Source of the DNA: Candidatus Effluviviaceae Genus I sp.
GTDB taxonomy: Bacteria; Joyebacterota; Joyebacteria; Joyebacterales; Joyebacteraceae
DNA: 64,000 bases
NCBI GenBank assembly: GCA_016867725.1
Contig: VGIX01000006.1
Span: forward strand, 5,857-69,856
Direction of reading: 5' to 3'
In this document: one piece after another, positions 26,124 to 39,576 of the stretch
How the letters are laid out: each line of letters starts with the position of its first letter
How positions within the stretch are numbered: the stretch's first letter is position 1
Notes under the pieces: model-generated
Database searches by the model: none
The model's input: the letters and a program-made list of their open reading frames with translations, nothing else
What the model was told of the DNA's origin: nothing
Translations under genes and position numbers: made by a program

Positions 26124-27822
26124 CGCTGGGAGGAAGAGGGCGAAGGGCGACGCGTCCGCGGCGCCCGGCGCGACAGAGAAGGCGGCGGCGCGGAAAGCCT
26201 GGGAGGACGCGATGGCGTCCTCGAAGCGGAGGGACGCCGCGTTCGAGTCCGTCTCGGGCGAGGAGGTCGCGCCGCTCTACACGCCGGACGACCTCGCGGG
26301 CCTCGACTACCAGCGCGACCTCGGCTATCCGGGCGAGTTCCCGTACACGCGCGGCGTGCGGCACAACATGTACCGGGGGCGCCTCTGGACGATGAGGCAG
26401 TTCTCCGGGTTCGGCGCGCCCGAGGACTCGAACCGGCGGTACAAGTTCCTGCTCGCGCACGGCCAGACCGGGCTGTCGGTCGCGTTCGACCTCCCGACCA
26501 TCATGGGCTACGACTCCGACCACGAGCGCGCCGAGGGCGAGGTCGGCGTGTGCGGCGTCGCCATCGACACACTGCGCGACATGGAGACGCTCTTCGACGG
26601 CATCCCGCTCGACAAGGTCAGCACCTCGATGACCATCAACGCGCCGGCGGCGGTGCTCCTCTCGATGTACATCTGCGTCGGCGAGAAGCAGGGCGTCGCC
26701 TCCACCGCGCTGCGCGGGACCATCCAGAACGACCTCCTCAAGGAGTACATCGCGCAGAAGAGCTGGATCTTCCCGCCGCGGCCGTCGCTCCGCATCATCA
26801 CCGACATCATGTCGTACTGCGCGCGCGAGGTGCCGCAGTGGAACACGATCTCGATCTCGGGCTACCACATCCGCGAGGCCGGCTCGACCGCGCTCCAGGA
26901 GCTCGCGTTCACGCTCGCCGACGGGTTCGCCTACGTGGAGGCGGGCATCGCCGCGGGGATGGACGTGGACGAGTTCGCGCCGCGCCTGTCGTACTTCTTC
27001 AACTCCCACATGGACTTCTTCGAGGAGATCGCGAAGTTCCGCGCGGCGCGACGGATCTGGGCGCGCGGCATGCGCGAGAAGTACGGCGCGAAAGACCCGC
27101 GCTCGTGGCTCCTCCGGTTCCACACGCAGACGGCCGGGTGCAGCCTCACGGCGCAGCAGCCGTTCAACAACATCGTCCGCACGGCGCTCGAGGCGCTGGC
27201 CGGCGTGCTCGGCGGGACGCAGAGCCTCCACACGAACTCGATGGACGAGACGCTCGCGCTTCCGTCGGAGCAGGCGGTGCACGTCGCGCTCCGCACGCAG
27301 CAGGTCATCGCGCACGAGTCGGGCGTGCCGAACGTGACGGATCCTCTGGGCGGCTCGTACTACGTCGAGGCGCTCACCGATCGGATGGAGAAGGGCTGCC
27401 TCGAGTACTTCGAGAAGATCGACGCGCTCGGCGGCGTCGTGGCGGCGATCGAGAGGGGCTTCTTCCAGCGCGAGATCGCGCGGGCCGCGTTCCAGTACCA
27501 GCGCGCGCTCGAGGAGAGGCGGCGGATCGTCGTCGGCGTCAACGACCTCGTGGACGAGGGCGAGGAGGTGAAGATCGACCTTCTCAAGATCGGGCCCGAG
27601 GTGGCGGAGCGTCAGAAGCGCGCGCTCGCGGCGGTGAAGCAGGAGCGCAGCGCCTCGGCGGTCGAGAGCGCGCTCGCGGGGCTCCGGTCGGCCGCGACGG
27701 GCAGCGACAACCTCATGCCGCACTTCCTCGCGTGCTGCCGCGCGTACGCGACCGAAGGCGAGATGATCGGCGTGCTGCGCGAGGTCTTCGGCGAGTACCG
27801 CGAGCCGCCGACCTACTGGTAG
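26116..27822 (+). CDS. acyl-CoA mutase large subunit with isobutyryl-CoA mutase-type specificity residues
   Basis: A 568-residue TIM-barrel subunit of a B12-dependent acyl-CoA mutase. Family signatures include [17 protein letters not shown] near residue 120, [14 protein letters not shown] near 169, [15 protein letters not shown] near 241 and [13 protein letters not shown] near 370. At the two sites that set substrate range it has Phe96 (WTMRQFSGF) and Gln214 ([10 protein letters not shown]). Methylmalonyl-CoA mutase has Tyr89 and Arg207 there, and IcmA has Phe80 and Gln198; the 118-residue spacing matches. The preferred reaction is therefore isobutyryl-CoA to n-butyryl-CoA, an inference from residues. 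There is no B12 domain in the chain; the next gene supplies it. The ATG overlaps the end of hdrA by 8 bases. Confidence 0.88.
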   Translation: MADAGRKRAKGDASAAPGATEKAAARKAWEDAMASSKRRDAAFESVSGEEVAPLYTPDDLAGLDYQRDLGYPGEFPYTRGVRHNMYRGRLWTMRQFSGFGAPEDSNRRYKFLLAHGQTGLSVAFDLPTIMGYDSDHERAEGEVGVCGVAIDTLRDMETLFDGIPLDKVSTSMTINAPAAVLLSMYICVGEKQGVASTALRGTIQNDLLKEYIAQKSWIFPPRPSLRIITDIMSYCAREVPQWNTISISGYHIREAGSTALQELAFTLADGFAYVEAGIAAGMDVDEFAPRLSYFFNSHMDFFEEIAKFRAARRIWARGMREKYGAKDPRSWLLRFHTQTAGCSLTAQQPFNNIVRTALEALAGVLGGTQSLHTNSMDETLALPSEQAVHVALRTQQVIAHESGVPNVTDPLGGSYYVEALTDRMEKGCLEYFEKIDALGGVVAAIERGFFQREIARAAFQYQRALEERRRIVVGVNDLVDEGEEVKIDLLKIGPEVAERQKRALAAVKQERSASAVESALAGLRSAATGSDNLMPHFLACCRAYATEGEMIGVLREVFGEYREPPTYW

Positions 27823-27880
27823 CGCCCGGGACCGATCGCCGCGGCCGGGGTCGGCCGGCGGCGCAGGGAGACGACAGGCC

Positions 27881-28291
27881 ATGGCAGACAGGATCAGAGT
27901 GCTGGTCGCCAAGCCCGGGCTCGACGGGCACGACCGCGGCGCGAAGGTCGTCGCGAGCGCGCTGCGCGACGCCGGGATGGAGGTCATCTACACCGGCCTT
28001 CACCAGACGCCCGAGATGATCGTGAACGCCGCCGTCCAGGAGGACGTGGACGTGGTCGCCATGAGCATCCTCTCGGGGGCGCACATGACCATGTTCCCGC
28101 GCGTGCTCGAGCTCCTCAGGGAGAAGGGCGCCGACGACGTCGTGCTCACCGGCGGCGGCATCATCCCGAAGGAGGACATGGAGACGCTCGAGGGGCAGGG
28201 CGTCGACCGCCTGTTCGGTCCCGGCACGGACACGCGGGACATTGCGGCGTACATCCGCGAGGCGGTGGCGAAGAAGCGGGGTGGGAGGTAG
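27881..28291 (+). CDS. B12-binding subunit of acyl-CoA mutase
   Basis: A 136-residue cobalamin-binding domain that supplies the lower histidine ligand to adenosylcobalamin. The DxHxxG motif is seen as [15 protein letters not shown] near residues 10-24, followed by the [18 protein letters not shown] element near 61-78, and [26 protein letters not shown] near 90-115. The length is that of a free-standing small subunit. It follows the isobutyryl-type large subunit by about 60 bases. It is the only such domain in the window, so the methylmalonyl-type large subunit at 34056 either shares it or uses one encoded elsewhere. Confidence 0.95.
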   Translation: MADRIRVLVAKPGLDGHDRGAKVVASALRDAGMEVIYTGLHQTPEMIVNAAVQEDVDVVAMSILSGAHMTMFPRVLELLREKGADDVVLTGGGIIPKEDMETLEGQGVDRLFGPGTDTRDIAAYIREAVAKKRGGR

Positions 28292-28300
28292 GAGGAGCGC

Positions 28301-29452
28301 GTGTTCGACGTCTCCGACGCGCAGAAGAGCGTGAGGGCGTGGGCGAGGGAGTTCGCGGAGCGCGAGGTCGCGCCGAGGGCGGCCGCCATGGACGCCGCGG
28401 GCGAGTTCCCGCGCGAGCTCGTCGGCCTCATGTTCGACGCCGGCCTCATGGGCATGCTCGTGCCGGCCGCCCACGGGGGCCGCGGCGCGCGGACGCTGGA
28501 GTACGCGACGGCGGTCGAGGAGCTCGCGCGCGCCGACGCAAGCACGGCGCTCGTCATGTGCATCCACAGCTCGCTCGTGACCGCGCTCCTCGCGGAGTTC
28601 GCGTCGGACGCGATCAAGGCGCGGTGGCTCGGGCGGCTCGCGACGCGGTCGGTCGGCGCGTTCGCGCTCACCGAGGACGATCCGTCGTCGCCGACGCGGG
28701 CCGAGGAGCGCGACGGCGGCTTCGTCGTCACCGGGTCGAAGAGCTACATCACGAACGGGCCGATCGCCGACGTGGTTCTCGTGTTCGCGGTGACGGGCCG
28801 CATCGAGACCGAGAAGGACGGGAAGAGGGTCTCGCGCGACGAGGTGAGCGCGTTCCTCGTGGACGGCGGCGCCACCGGTCTTTCGCGGTCGAGCGTCGGC
28901 CCGAAGCTCGGGCTTTCCGCCGCGCCCGTCGGGCGCCTGCGCTTCGACGGCGTGCGGGTGCCCGCCGACCGCATGGTCGGCGGGCGCGGCGCGGGGTTCG
29001 CCATGGCGATGAAGGCGCTCGACGGGGGCCGCATCGCGGCCGCGGCGATGGGCGTGGGCATCGCACAGGCCGCTCTGGACGGCGCGAAGGCGTACGCGAA
29101 GGCGCGAGTGACGCAGGGGCAGCCCATCGCGAAGCACCAGGCGGTCCAGTTCATGATCGCCGAGGCGGCGACCAGGCTCGAGGCCGCGCGGGCGCTTGCG
29201 TACCACGCGGCGCTCGCGGCCGACCGCGGTGACGCGGCGGTCACCGAGCTTGCGGCCCAGGCGAAGCTCTTCGCCTCCGAGGCCGCGTCGTTCGCGGCGT
29301 CGCGGTGCCTGCAGGTGCACGGCGGCGCCGGCGTCGTCCGCGGGCTCCACGCGGCGGAGCGCTGCTTCCGCGACGCCCGCGTCCTCGAGATCATCGAGGG
29401 CACCTCGGAGATCCAGAAGCTCGTCGTGGCGGGGCACGAGCTCCGGCGTTGA
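28301..29452 (+). CDS. acyl-CoA dehydrogenase
   Basis: A 383-residue FAD acyl-CoA dehydrogenase. Features are the FAD/substrate loop GAFALTEDDPSSPTRAEERDGGFVV around residues 122-146, YITNGPIADVVLVFAV near 150, and the catalytic Glu in EIIEGTSEIQK near 367, the short/medium-chain-type position. The usual TEPxAGSD loop is altered to TEDDPSSPT, so the substrate or binding mode may differ from the first dehydrogenase. The GTG start is preceded by GGAGGTAGGAGGAG, a strong ribosome binding site, 9 bases after the B12 subunit stop. Likely substrates are short or branched acyl-CoAs made by the neighbouring mutases. Confidence 0.92.
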   Translation: MFDVSDAQKSVRAWAREFAEREVAPRAAAMDAAGEFPRELVGLMFDAGLMGMLVPAAHGGRGARTLEYATAVEELARADASTALVMCIHSSLVTALLAEFASDAIKARWLGRLATRSVGAFALTEDDPSSPTRAEERDGGFVVTGSKSYITNGPIADVVLVFAVTGRIETEKDGKRVSRDEVSAFLVDGGATGLSRSSVGPKLGLSAAPVGRLRFDGVRVPADRMVGGRGAGFAMAMKALDGGRIAAAAMGVGIAQAALDGAKAYAKARVTQGQPIAKHQAVQFMIAEAATRLEAARALAYHAALAADRGDAAVTELAAQAKLFASEAASFAASRCLQVHGGAGVVRGLHAAERCFRDARVLEIIEGTSEIQKLVVAGHELRR

Positions 29453-29501
29453 TCGGCAGGCCGCCGGGGTCGCGTCCCGGCGCGCGGCGTGGAGGGCGAC
29501 G

Positions 29502-30359
29502 ATGGCCAGCACCTCGATCAGACTCGGGCCCGCCACGCTCACGAGCCTCGACGCCGGCGTCTTCTACTACGACGGCGGCGCGATGTTCGGAGGCGTCCCC
29601 AAGGTGCTGTGGGAGACGCTCATCCCGGCCGATGCGAAGAACCGCATCCCGCTCACCATCTCGCCGCTTCTGGTCCGCACCCCGTCGAGGACCGTGCTCG
29701 TGGACACGGGGTTCGGCGGCTCGCAGGTCGCGAAGGACGTGAAGTACTACGGGTTCGACCCCTCCGTGAACGTGGCCACGGCGCTCGCGGCCGAGGGCGT
29801 CGCGCCCGAGGACGTCGACACCGTCGTCCTCACGCACCTCCACTCGGACCACGCGGCCGCGGCGACGACGCTCCGGGACGACGGGCGTCTCACGCCGACG
29901 TTCCCCCGTGCGCGGTACGTCGTGCACGAGGCCGAGTGGAAGGCGGCGTTCGACCCCGACCCCCGGAGCGCGGCGGCGTACCGCGGCGAGGACTTCGCGC
30001 CCCTCCGCGAGGGGGGGCTCCTCGACCTCGTCGGCGACCGGGCGGACCTCGGCGACGGCGTGTCGGTCGAGCGCACCGGCGGCCACACCGCCGGGCACCT
30101 CATGGCGGTGATCGCCAACGAGGGCGGGACAGCGATCTACCCCGCCGACCTCGTGCCGAGCCGTTACCATGTCCGCATCCCGTACGTCGCGGGCATCGAC
30201 CTCTTTCCGCTCGACGTCATCGCGCGGAAGCAGGAAGTCCTCAGGAAGGCGGTCGACGAGGAATGGATCGTGATCCTCGACCACGACGCCATCGGCAACA
30301 TCGGCCGGATCGTCGAGGACGCGAAGGGCAGGTTCGTGTTCAGGGACCTGGGGCGCTGA
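29502..30359 (+). CDS. MBL-fold metallo-hydrolase
   Basis: A 285-residue metallo-beta-lactamase-fold hydrolase. The metal-binding motif [11 protein letters not shown] lies near residue 111, with further ligands expected at [11 protein letters not shown] near 196, [10 protein letters not shown] near 215 and DHDAIGN near 262. Such enzymes include lactonases, thioesterases and glyoxalase II types. In an acyl-CoA operon a thioesterase or lactonase role is possible but not shown. ATG 29502 is chosen for its upstream GGAGGGCG; the open frame further upstream overlaps the acyl-CoA dehydrogenase gene and lacks similarity. It sits between that dehydrogenase and the propionyl-CoA carboxylase genes. Confidence 0.85.
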   Translation: MASTSIRLGPATLTSLDAGVFYYDGGAMFGGVPKVLWETLIPADAKNRIPLTISPLLVRTPSRTVLVDTGFGGSQVAKDVKYYGFDPSVNVATALAAEGVAPEDVDTVVLTHLHSDHAAAATTLRDDGRLTPTFPRARYVVHEAEWKAAFDPDPRSAAAYRGEDFAPLREGGLLDLVGDRADLGDGVSVERTGGHTAGHLMAVIANEGGTAIYPADLVPSRYHVRIPYVAGIDLFPLDVIARKQEVLRKAVDEEWIVILDHDAIGNIGRIVEDAKGRFVFRDLGR

Positions 30360-30408
30360 CCGACGCGCGGCGCGCAGGCGGCGCCGCTTCGTGGGAGGCT
30401 CGGATCCG

Positions 30409-31959
30409 ATGGCGGACCACGAGAAGTTCAAGGACCTCGAAGACCGCATGAAGGCCTCTCGCCTGGGCGGCGGCGAGGCGCGCATCAAGAAGCAGCACGA
30501 GGCGGGGAAGCTCTCCGCGTGGGAGCGTCTCGAGGTCCTCCTCGACGACGGGAGCCTCCGCGAGATGGACGCCCTCGTCACGCACCGCTGCGCGGACTTC
30601 GGGATGGAGAAGAAGCGCTACCCAGGCGACGGCGTGGTCACCGGCTACGGCACCATCGACGGACGGCTGGTGTACGTCTTCGCGCAGGACTTCACCGTGT
30701 TCGGCGGCTCGCTCTCGAAGGCGCACGGCGAGAAGATCTGCAAGATCATGGACCTCGCGCTCAAGAACGGCGCGCCGGTCGTGGGGCTCAACGACTCAGG
30801 CGGCGCGAGGATCCAGGAGGGCGTCTGGAGCCTCGGCGGCTACGCGGAGTACTTCCTCAGGAACGTCCTCGCGTCGGGCGTCGTCCCGCAGATCTCCGCC
30901 ATCATGGGGCCGTGCGCCGGGGGCGCCGTCTACTCGCCCGCGATCACCGACTTCGTCTTCATGGTGGACAAGACGAGCCACATGTTCCTCACGGGCCCCG
31001 ACGTCATCAAGACCGTCGTGCACGAGGAGGTCACGCACGAGGAGCTCGGCGGCGCCGCCGTCCACAACACGAAGAGCGGCGTCGCGCACTTCGCGTGCCG
31101 GAGCGAGGCCGCGTGCCTCGACGACATCAGGAGGCTCCTCTCGTTCCTTCCGTCGAACAACACCGAGGACCCGCCGGTCGGCCGGTGCACCGACGATCCG
31201 GCGCGCCGCGACGGCGAGCTCGACGAGATCGTGCCGAAGGACCCGAACAAGCCGTACGACATGAAGCAGGTCATCGCTCGCGTCGTGGACCACGGCGACT
31301 TCATGGAGGTCCACGCGCACTTCGCGAAGAACATCGTCGTGGGGTTCGCGCGCATGGGCGGCCGGCCCGTCGGCATCGTCGCCAACCAGCCGGCGTTCCT
31401 CGCGGGCGTCCTCGACATCGACTCGTCGGTGAAGGCCGCGCGGTTCGTGCGGTTCTGCGACGCGTTCAACGTCCCGCTCCTCACGTTCACGGACGTGCCG
31501 GGGTTCCTGCCCGGCACGGGCCAGGAGTTCGGCGGGATCATCCGGCACGGCGCGAAGCTCCTCTACGCGTACTGCGAGGCGACGGTGCCAAAGATCACGG
31601 TCATCACGCGGAAGGCGTACGGCGGGGCCTACGTCGTCATGAGCAGCCGGCACCTCCGCGGCGACATGAACCTCGCGTGGCCGATGTCGGAGATCGCGGT
31701 CATGGGCGCCGAGGGCGCGGTGAACGTCCTCTACAGGAAGGAGCTCTCGGAGGCGGCCGACCCGAACGAGCTTCGGAAGCGGCTCACGGCCGAGTTCAAG
31801 GAGAAGTTCTCGAACCCGTACATCGCGGCGGAGGCCGGGTTCATCGACCGGGTCATCGTGCCGAGCGACACGCGGCCCGTCGTCATCGACGCGCTCACCA
31901 TGCTCAGGAACAAGCGCGACTCGAACCCGCCGAGGAAGCACGGCAACATCCCGCTCTAG
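30409..31959 (+). CDS. acyl-CoA carboxylase carboxyltransferase (propionyl-CoA carboxylase beta type)
   Basis: A 516-residue carboxyltransferase subunit moving CO2 from biotin to propionyl-CoA (or a related acyl-CoA) to form methylmalonyl-CoA. Motifs include the oxyanion loops [20 protein letters not shown] near residue 127 and [16 protein letters not shown] near 165 in the N-domain, [23 protein letters not shown] near 358, and [14 protein letters not shown] near 400 in the C-domain. ATG 30409 is selected because GGGAGGCT lies 8 bases upstream; an ATG six codons earlier is possible. The biotin carboxylase and carrier subunits follow, then mutase and epimerase, giving the whole propionyl-CoA to succinyl-CoA path. 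Confidence 0.93.
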   Translation: MADHEKFKDLEDRMKASRLGGGEARIKKQHEAGKLSAWERLEVLLDDGSLREMDALVTHRCADFGMEKKRYPGDGVVTGYGTIDGRLVYVFAQDFTVFGGSLSKAHGEKICKIMDLALKNGAPVVGLNDSGGARIQEGVWSLGGYAEYFLRNVLASGVVPQISAIMGPCAGGAVYSPAITDFVFMVDKTSHMFLTGPDVIKTVVHEEVTHEELGGAAVHNTKSGVAHFACRSEAACLDDIRRLLSFLPSNNTEDPPVGRCTDDPARRDGELDEIVPKDPNKPYDMKQVIARVVDHGDFMEVHAHFAKNIVVGFARMGGRPVGIVANQPAFLAGVLDIDSSVKAARFVRFCDAFNVPLLTFTDVPGFLPGTGQEFGGIIRHGAKLLYAYCEATVPKITVITRKAYGGAYVVMSSRHLRGDMNLAWPMSEIAVMGAEGAVNVLYRKELSEAADPNELRKRLTAEFKEKFSNPYIAAEAGFIDRVIVPSDTRPVVIDALTMLRNKRDSNPPRKHGNIPL

Positions 31960-31979
31960 GCGGGCGACAGGGGGAGACG

Positions 31980-33500
<1,521 letters not shown>

Positions 33501-33522
33501 CGCGGGAGCGCGAGGGGGCGCC

Positions 33523-34055
33523 GTGAAGTACGTGGTCCGGATCGGGGGCGAGGACATCGGCGTCGTGGTCGAGCGCACCGCCTCGGGTCTCGAGGTCACC
33601 TCGGGGGGCGAGACGCGCGCGGCCGACCTCGTGCGCGTCGGCCCCTCGCCGGTGTACTCGCTTCTCCTCGGCGACCGCTCGTACGAGTTCTCCGTGAACC
33701 GCCGCGACGGGGTCCACGAGATCGTGCTTCACGGCGAGACGTACGCGGCGAAGGTCCTCGACGAGCACGCGCTCCTCATCGCGGCGGCGTCGCTCGGCGG
33801 GCAGGAAGGCGGCGGCGGCGAGACCGTCGCCGCGCCGATGCCCGGCATCGTGGTCGGCATCTCGGTCGAGGTCGGCGCGCGCGTCGAGGCGGGGCGCGGG
33901 GTGGTCACGCTCGAGGCCATGAAGATGGAGAACGAGCTCCGCTGCGAGCGCGGAGGCGTCGTGAAGGAAGTCCGCGTCAAGGTGGGGCAGGGCGTCGCGC
34001 AGGGCGAGCCGCTCCTGGTCATCGGGGAGGCCGCCGGCGAGGCGGAGGTCGCGCG

Positions 34056-34059
<4 letters not shown>
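33523..34059 (+). CDS. biotin carboxyl carrier protein of acyl-CoA carboxylase
   Basis: A 178-residue biotinyl carrier. The C-terminal half (about 100-172) is a biotinyl domain beginning with VAAPMPGIVVGISVEVGARV and carrying the biotinylated Lys in EAMKMEN near residue 137. The N-terminal part (1-90) matches the interface region found in the C-terminal tails of propionyl-CoA carboxylase alpha chains. It is thus a split-off piece of a classic alpha subunit. The GTG start follows GAGGGGGCGCC. The stop overlaps the following mutase start (GTGA). A second, similarly split carrier exists at 43902-44420 for the methylcrotonyl-type carboxylase. Confidence 0.93.
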
Positions 34060-35717
<1,658 letters not shown>

Positions 35718-35728
35718 GAGGGATCGCC

Positions 35729-36172
35729 GTGGACAACCCCGCGCCGGGCCGCGCGAACGCCGTGACGCGCGTGGACCACATCTCCATCCTCGTCCGGAAC
35801 GTGGACTCCGCGATGGAGTTCTACGTCGGCCTCCTCGGCATGGAGGTCGTGAAGGTCGAGAACTCCGAGCTCCACGGCGTGCGCGCGGCGTTCCTGCGCG
35901 CCGGCGACGTCATGATCGAGCTCATCGAGCCCCTCGGGCCGGGGCCTCTTGAGGACCTCCTCGAGAAGCGGGGACCCGGGTTCCATCACGTGTCGTTCGA
36001 GGTCCCCGATCTCCCGCGCGCGCTCGCGGACGTCGCGGCCGGCGGGATCCGCGTCATCGACGAGAAGCCGAAGCCCGGCGTCGAGGGCGGGAGGATCGCG
36101 TTCCTCCACCCGAAGAGCACGCAGGGCGCGATGATCGAGCTGTGCGACAAGAAGGAGTTCGAGAAGCCATGA
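35729..36172 (+). CDS. mce: methylmalonyl-CoA epimerase
   Basis: Interconverts the (S)- and (R)-epimers of methylmalonyl-CoA, linking propionyl-CoA carboxylase to the mutase. It is a 147-residue vicinal-oxygen-chelate protein with two beta-alpha-beta-beta-beta modules. Metal-ligand positions are seen as VDHISILVRN near residue 15, IELIEPLGPG near 66, GFHHVSFEVPDL near 87 and QGAMIELCDKKEF near 134. The GTG at 35729 has AGGAGGGA upstream at good spacing, and the family N-terminus follows. The stop overlaps the next ATG (ATGA). Confidence 0.92.
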   Translation: MDNPAPGRANAVTRVDHISILVRNVDSAMEFYVGLLGMEVVKVENSELHGVRAAFLRAGDVMIELIEPLGPGPLEDLLEKRGPGFHHVSFEVPDLPRALADVAAGGIRVIDEKPKPGVEGGRIAFLHPKSTQGAMIELCDKKEFEKP

Positions 36173-37215
36173 GCATCTTCGAGCGCATGAAGAAGGGCGG
36201 CCACGAGCAACTCGTCTTCTGCTTCAACCGGCCGACGGGGCTGCGCGCGATCATCGCGATCCACGACACGACGCTCGGGACGTCCGTGGGCGGGACGAGG
36301 CTCATGGCGTACGCGGGCGAGGACGAGGCCGTCGTGGACGCGCTCAGGCTCTCGGAGACGATGACTTTCCAGAGCGCGTCGCTCGAGGGCGACATGGGCG
36401 GCGGCGCCGCGGTGCTCATGGCCGACGATCCCGCCGAGCCCGACGAGGCGTACTTCCGGGCGTTCGGGCGGTTCGTCGAGGGCCTGAAGGGCCTCTTCCT
36501 CACGTATCCCGGGTTCGGCACGACCGACCGGCAGTTCCGCCACGTGCGCCGCGAGACGACGAGCGTCGTGCCCATGGAGGGGAACCACGAGCTCACCGCC
36601 GTCGGTGTCATCGCCGGCATGAAGGCGTGCGTGCGCGACCTGTTCGGGACCTCGAGCCTCCAGGGGCGGCACGTCGCGGTGCAGGGCGTCGGCAAGGTCG
36701 GGCAGCTCCTCGTGGACGAGCTTGGGGCCGAGGGCGCCGAGGTCACGGTCACCGACGTCCGCTACGACCAGATCAAGGCGGTGCAGGACCGCCACGCGGG
36801 CGTGCGCGTCGTGCGGCCGGACGAGATCGTGTCCGTCGCGTGCGACGTGTTCTCTCCCTGCGCCGTGGGCCGCGTGCTGAACGACGAGACGATCCCGCGG
36901 CTCCGCTGCCGCATCGTCGCCGGCGCGGCGTCCGACGTCCTCGAGGAGCCGCGGCACGCCGACGCGCTCAAGGAGCGGGGCATCCTCTACGCGCCCGACT
37001 TCGTCATCGGAGGCGCGGAGCTGTACCAGACCGAACCGGAGTTCCGCGACGCGACGCGCGAGCGGCTCCGCGAGGAGGCGACGCGGATCCACGACGTCAT
37101 GGCCGCGCTCATCACCGAAGCGAAGAAGGCGGACGCGACGCCGTACCGGGTGGCGGTGGACCGGGCGGCGCGGCGGGTCGAGAGGATCGGCACGGTGCGG
37201 AACATCATGTGCTGA
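36169..37215 (+). CDS. Leu/Glu/Phe/Val dehydrogenase homologue lacking the catalytic lysines and aspartate
   Basis: A 348-residue protein with both domains of leucine dehydrogenase. The Rossmann domain is intact ([13 protein letters not shown] near residue 172; [29 protein letters not shown] near 225). In the substrate domain, register counting against Bacillus leucine dehydrogenase shows the substrate Lys68 is Gln (TMTFQSA), catalytic Lys80 is Ala (MGGGAAVLM), and catalytic Asp115 is Gly (LTYPGFGTT). Classical oxidative deamination therefore seems unlikely. NAD binding is probably kept. The ATG overlaps the epimerase stop (ATGA), so it is firmly part of the operon. A related gene with part of the same losses is at 47619. 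The function is unknown. Confidence 0.85.
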   Translation: MSIFERMKKGGHEQLVFCFNRPTGLRAIIAIHDTTLGTSVGGTRLMAYAGEDEAVVDALRLSETMTFQSASLEGDMGGGAAVLMADDPAEPDEAYFRAFGRFVEGLKGLFLTYPGFGTTDRQFRHVRRETTSVVPMEGNHELTAVGVIAGMKACVRDLFGTSSLQGRHVAVQGVGKVGQLLVDELGAEGAEVTVTDVRYDQIKAVQDRHAGVRVVRPDEIVSVACDVFSPCAVGRVLNDETIPRLRCRIVAGAASDVLEEPRHADALKERGILYAPDFVIGGAELYQTEPEFRDATRERLREEATRIHDVMAALITEAKKADATPYRVAVDRAARRVERIGTVRNIMC

Positions 37216-37282
37216 GACCGGCAGTCGGCATGGGCCGGCGGCGCGCTCGCGCCGCCACGAGGCGGAGGGAAGCGAGGACAGC

Positions 37283-38329
37283 ATGGCAGGGATCATCGGA
37301 TACGGCGCCTACATGCCCCGGAACAGGATCAAGGTTGAGGAGATCGCCAAGGTCTGGGGGGCCGACGCGCCGAGCTACAAGAAGGGGCTCATGCTCCGGG
37401 AGAAGGCGGTCCCGTCACCCGACCAGGACACCATCACGATGGCCGTCGAGGCCACGAAGCACGCGCTTCGGCGCGCGAAGATCGACCCGAAGCGCATCGG
37501 CGCGGTCTACGTGGGCTCCGAGTCGCACCCGTACGCGGTGAAGCCCTCGGGCACGGTGCTCGCCGACGCCATCGGCGCCACGCCGGAGGTGCACTGCGCC
37601 GACTTCGAGTTCGCGTGCAAGGCGGGTTCCGAGGCCATGTTCGTCTGCATGGGCCTCGCGGACGGCGGGGCGATCGAGTACGGGCTCGCCGTCGGCGCCG
37701 ACACCTCGCAGGGCGCCCCCGGCGACGCGCTCGAGTACTCGGCCGCGGCCGGCGCCGCCGCGTTCATCATCGGAAAGGGCCCCGGCGTCGCGAAGGTCCT
37801 GACCACGTACGCGTTCATGACCGACACGCCCGACTTCTGGCGCCGCGAGCACATGCACTACCCGCGCCACGCCGGGCGGTTCACCGGCGAGCCCGCGTAC
37901 TTCAAGCACGTGCTGGGCTGCGCGAAGGGCCTCATGGAGAAGGCGGGCGCCAAGCCGGCCGACTTCGCCTACGCGGTCTTCCACCAGCCGAACGGCAAGT
38001 TCCCGATGCGCGCGGGGCAGATGCTCGGATTCAAGAAGGAGCAGATCGAGCCGGGGTGGCTTTCGCCGACGCTCGGGAACACCTACTCCGGGTCGTCGCC
38101 GATGGGCCTCACGGCGACGCTCGACGTGGCGAAGCCGGGCGACAGGATCCTCATGGTCTCGTACGGCTCGGGCGCGGGCAGCGACGGGTTCATCTACGAG
38201 GTGACCGACAGGATCGAGGAGGTCCGCGACGCCGCGCCGAAGACCCGCGCGATGCTCGACGCGAACAAGCGCTACATCGACTACGGCACCTACGCGAAGT
38301 TCCGTCGCAAGATCCGGATGGGCGAGTAG
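37283..38329 (+). CDS. hydroxymethylglutaryl-CoA synthase, archaeal type
   Basis: A 348-residue thiolase-superfamily enzyme that condenses acetyl-CoA with acetoacetyl-CoA (or cleaves HMG-CoA in reverse). The catalytic triad is visible as Glu80 ([10 protein letters not shown]), Cys112 (EFACKAGSE) and His234 (VFHQPNGKF). Length and motifs match the archaeal group rather than bacterial MvaS of about 390 residues. The next two genes encode an archaeal-type acetoacetyl-CoA thiolase and a DUF35 protein, in the same order as the archaeal operon whose products form one channelling complex. Here the trio is followed by leucine-degradation genes. The ATG is preceded by GGAGGGAAG. A role in mevalonate synthesis remains possible. 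Confidence 0.9.
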   Translation: MAGIIGYGAYMPRNRIKVEEIAKVWGADAPSYKKGLMLREKAVPSPDQDTITMAVEATKHALRRAKIDPKRIGAVYVGSESHPYAVKPSGTVLADAIGATPEVHCADFEFACKAGSEAMFVCMGLADGGAIEYGLAVGADTSQGAPGDALEYSAAAGAAAFIIGKGPGVAKVLTTYAFMTDTPDFWRREHMHYPRHAGRFTGEPAYFKHVLGCAKGLMEKAGAKPADFAYAVFHQPNGKFPMRAGQMLGFKKEQIEPGWLSPTLGNTYSGSSPMGLTATLDVAKPGDRILMVSYGSGAGSDGFIYEVTDRIEEVRDAAPKTRAMLDANKRYIDYGTYAKFRRKIRMGE

Positions 38330-38399
38330 CGGCGGGAGCCCGCGCGGCCGGTCCGACGCGGGCGGCCTCAACACGACGGATCAACCTGGGAGAACACTC

Positions 38400-39557
38400 A
38401 TGAGGGACGTAGCAGTCATCGGCGTGGGGATGCAGAAGTGGGGCGAGCTGTGGGAGAAGTCGCTCCGCGACATCTTCACGGAGTCCGCGCTCCTCGCCAT
38501 CGACGACGCGGGCGTCGACCACATCGACGCCATGTACGTCGGGTGCATGACGAGCGGGCTGTTCGTCGGCCAGGAGCACCTTGGCTCCGTGATGGCCGAC
38601 TATCTCGGCGTGGCGCCCATCCCGTCGGTCAGAGTGGAGAGCGCGTGCGCGTCGGGCGGCGTCGCCTTCCGGCAGGCGTTCATCGACGTCGCGTCCGGCG
38701 TTCACGACATCGTGCTTGCGGGCGGCGTCGAGAAGATGAACGACATCGACGGCGGCGGGGCGACCCACGCGCTCTCGACCGCGGCCGACGCCGAGTACGA
38801 GGTCTACCACGGGGTCACGTTCCCCGGCCTGTACGCGATGATGGCCGTGGACCACATGCACAAGTACGGCACGACGCGCGACCAGCTGTCGCACGTCGCC
38901 GTCAAGAACCACAGGAACGGCTCCAGGAACCCGCTCGCGCAGTACCCGTACGAGCTCACCCTCGAGCAGGTCGCCGGGTCGCTCCTCGTGGCGGACCCGA
39001 TCACGATCCTCGACTGCTCGCCGATCACCGACGGCGCGGCGGCCGCGATCCTCTGCCCGCTCGACATGGCGAAGCGGCTGTCGAAGAGGCCGCCGGTGAA
39101 GGTGCTGGCGTCCGCGCACGCCACGGACACGATCGCGCTCCACTCGCGCCCCGACATCTCGTGGCTCTCGGCGGTCGAGAAGGCAGGTGAGAAGGCGTAC
39201 AAGGCCGCCGGCCTGGGGCCGAAGGACATCAGCTTCGTCGAGGTGCACGACTGCTTCACGATCGCGGAGATCTGCGCGATCGAGGCGCTCGGGTTCTTCG
39301 AGAGGGGGAAGGGCGGGCGCGGCGCCGAGAGCGGCGAGACGGCCGTCGGCGGCAGGATCCCCGTCAACCCGTCGGGCGGCCTCAAGTCGAAGGGGCACCC
39401 GGTCGGCGCGACCGGCGTCGCCCAGGTGCTCGAGGTCGTGAAGCAGCTGCGCGGCGAGTGCGGCGGGCGCCAGGTGAAGGGCGCGACGATCGGCATGACG
39501 CAGAACATGGGCGGCGTCGCCGGCTCCTGCGCGGTCCACATCCTTGGTTCCGTCTAG
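38400..39557 (+). CDS. acetyl-CoA acetyltransferase (archaeal-type thiolase)
   Basis: A 385-residue thiolase of the SCP-x/archaeal group. The nucleophile is Cys83 ([11 protein letters not shown]), with the HDCF motif [12 protein letters not shown] near residue 278 and the late [11 protein letters not shown] loop near 331. In methanogens this protein pairs with HMG-CoA synthase through DUF35, so acetoacetyl-CoA passes between active sites without release. The ATG follows GGGAGAACACTC. It lies between the HMG-CoA synthase and DUF35 genes, which argues for the same complex here. Confidence 0.9.
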   Translation: MRDVAVIGVGMQKWGELWEKSLRDIFTESALLAIDDAGVDHIDAMYVGCMTSGLFVGQEHLGSVMADYLGVAPIPSVRVESACASGGVAFRQAFIDVASGVHDIVLAGGVEKMNDIDGGGATHALSTAADAEYEVYHGVTFPGLYAMMAVDHMHKYGTTRDQLSHVAVKNHRNGSRNPLAQYPYELTLEQVAGSLLVADPITILDCSPITDGAAAAILCPLDMAKRLSKRPPVKVLASAHATDTIALHSRPDISWLSAVEKAGEKAYKAAGLGPKDISFVEVHDCFTIAEICAIEALGFFERGKGGRGAESGETAVGGRIPVNPSGGLKSKGHPVGATGVAQVLEVVKQLRGECGGRQVKGATIGMTQNMGGVAGSCAVHILGSV

Positions 39558-39576
39558 CCCCTGAGGAGGTCACGCG

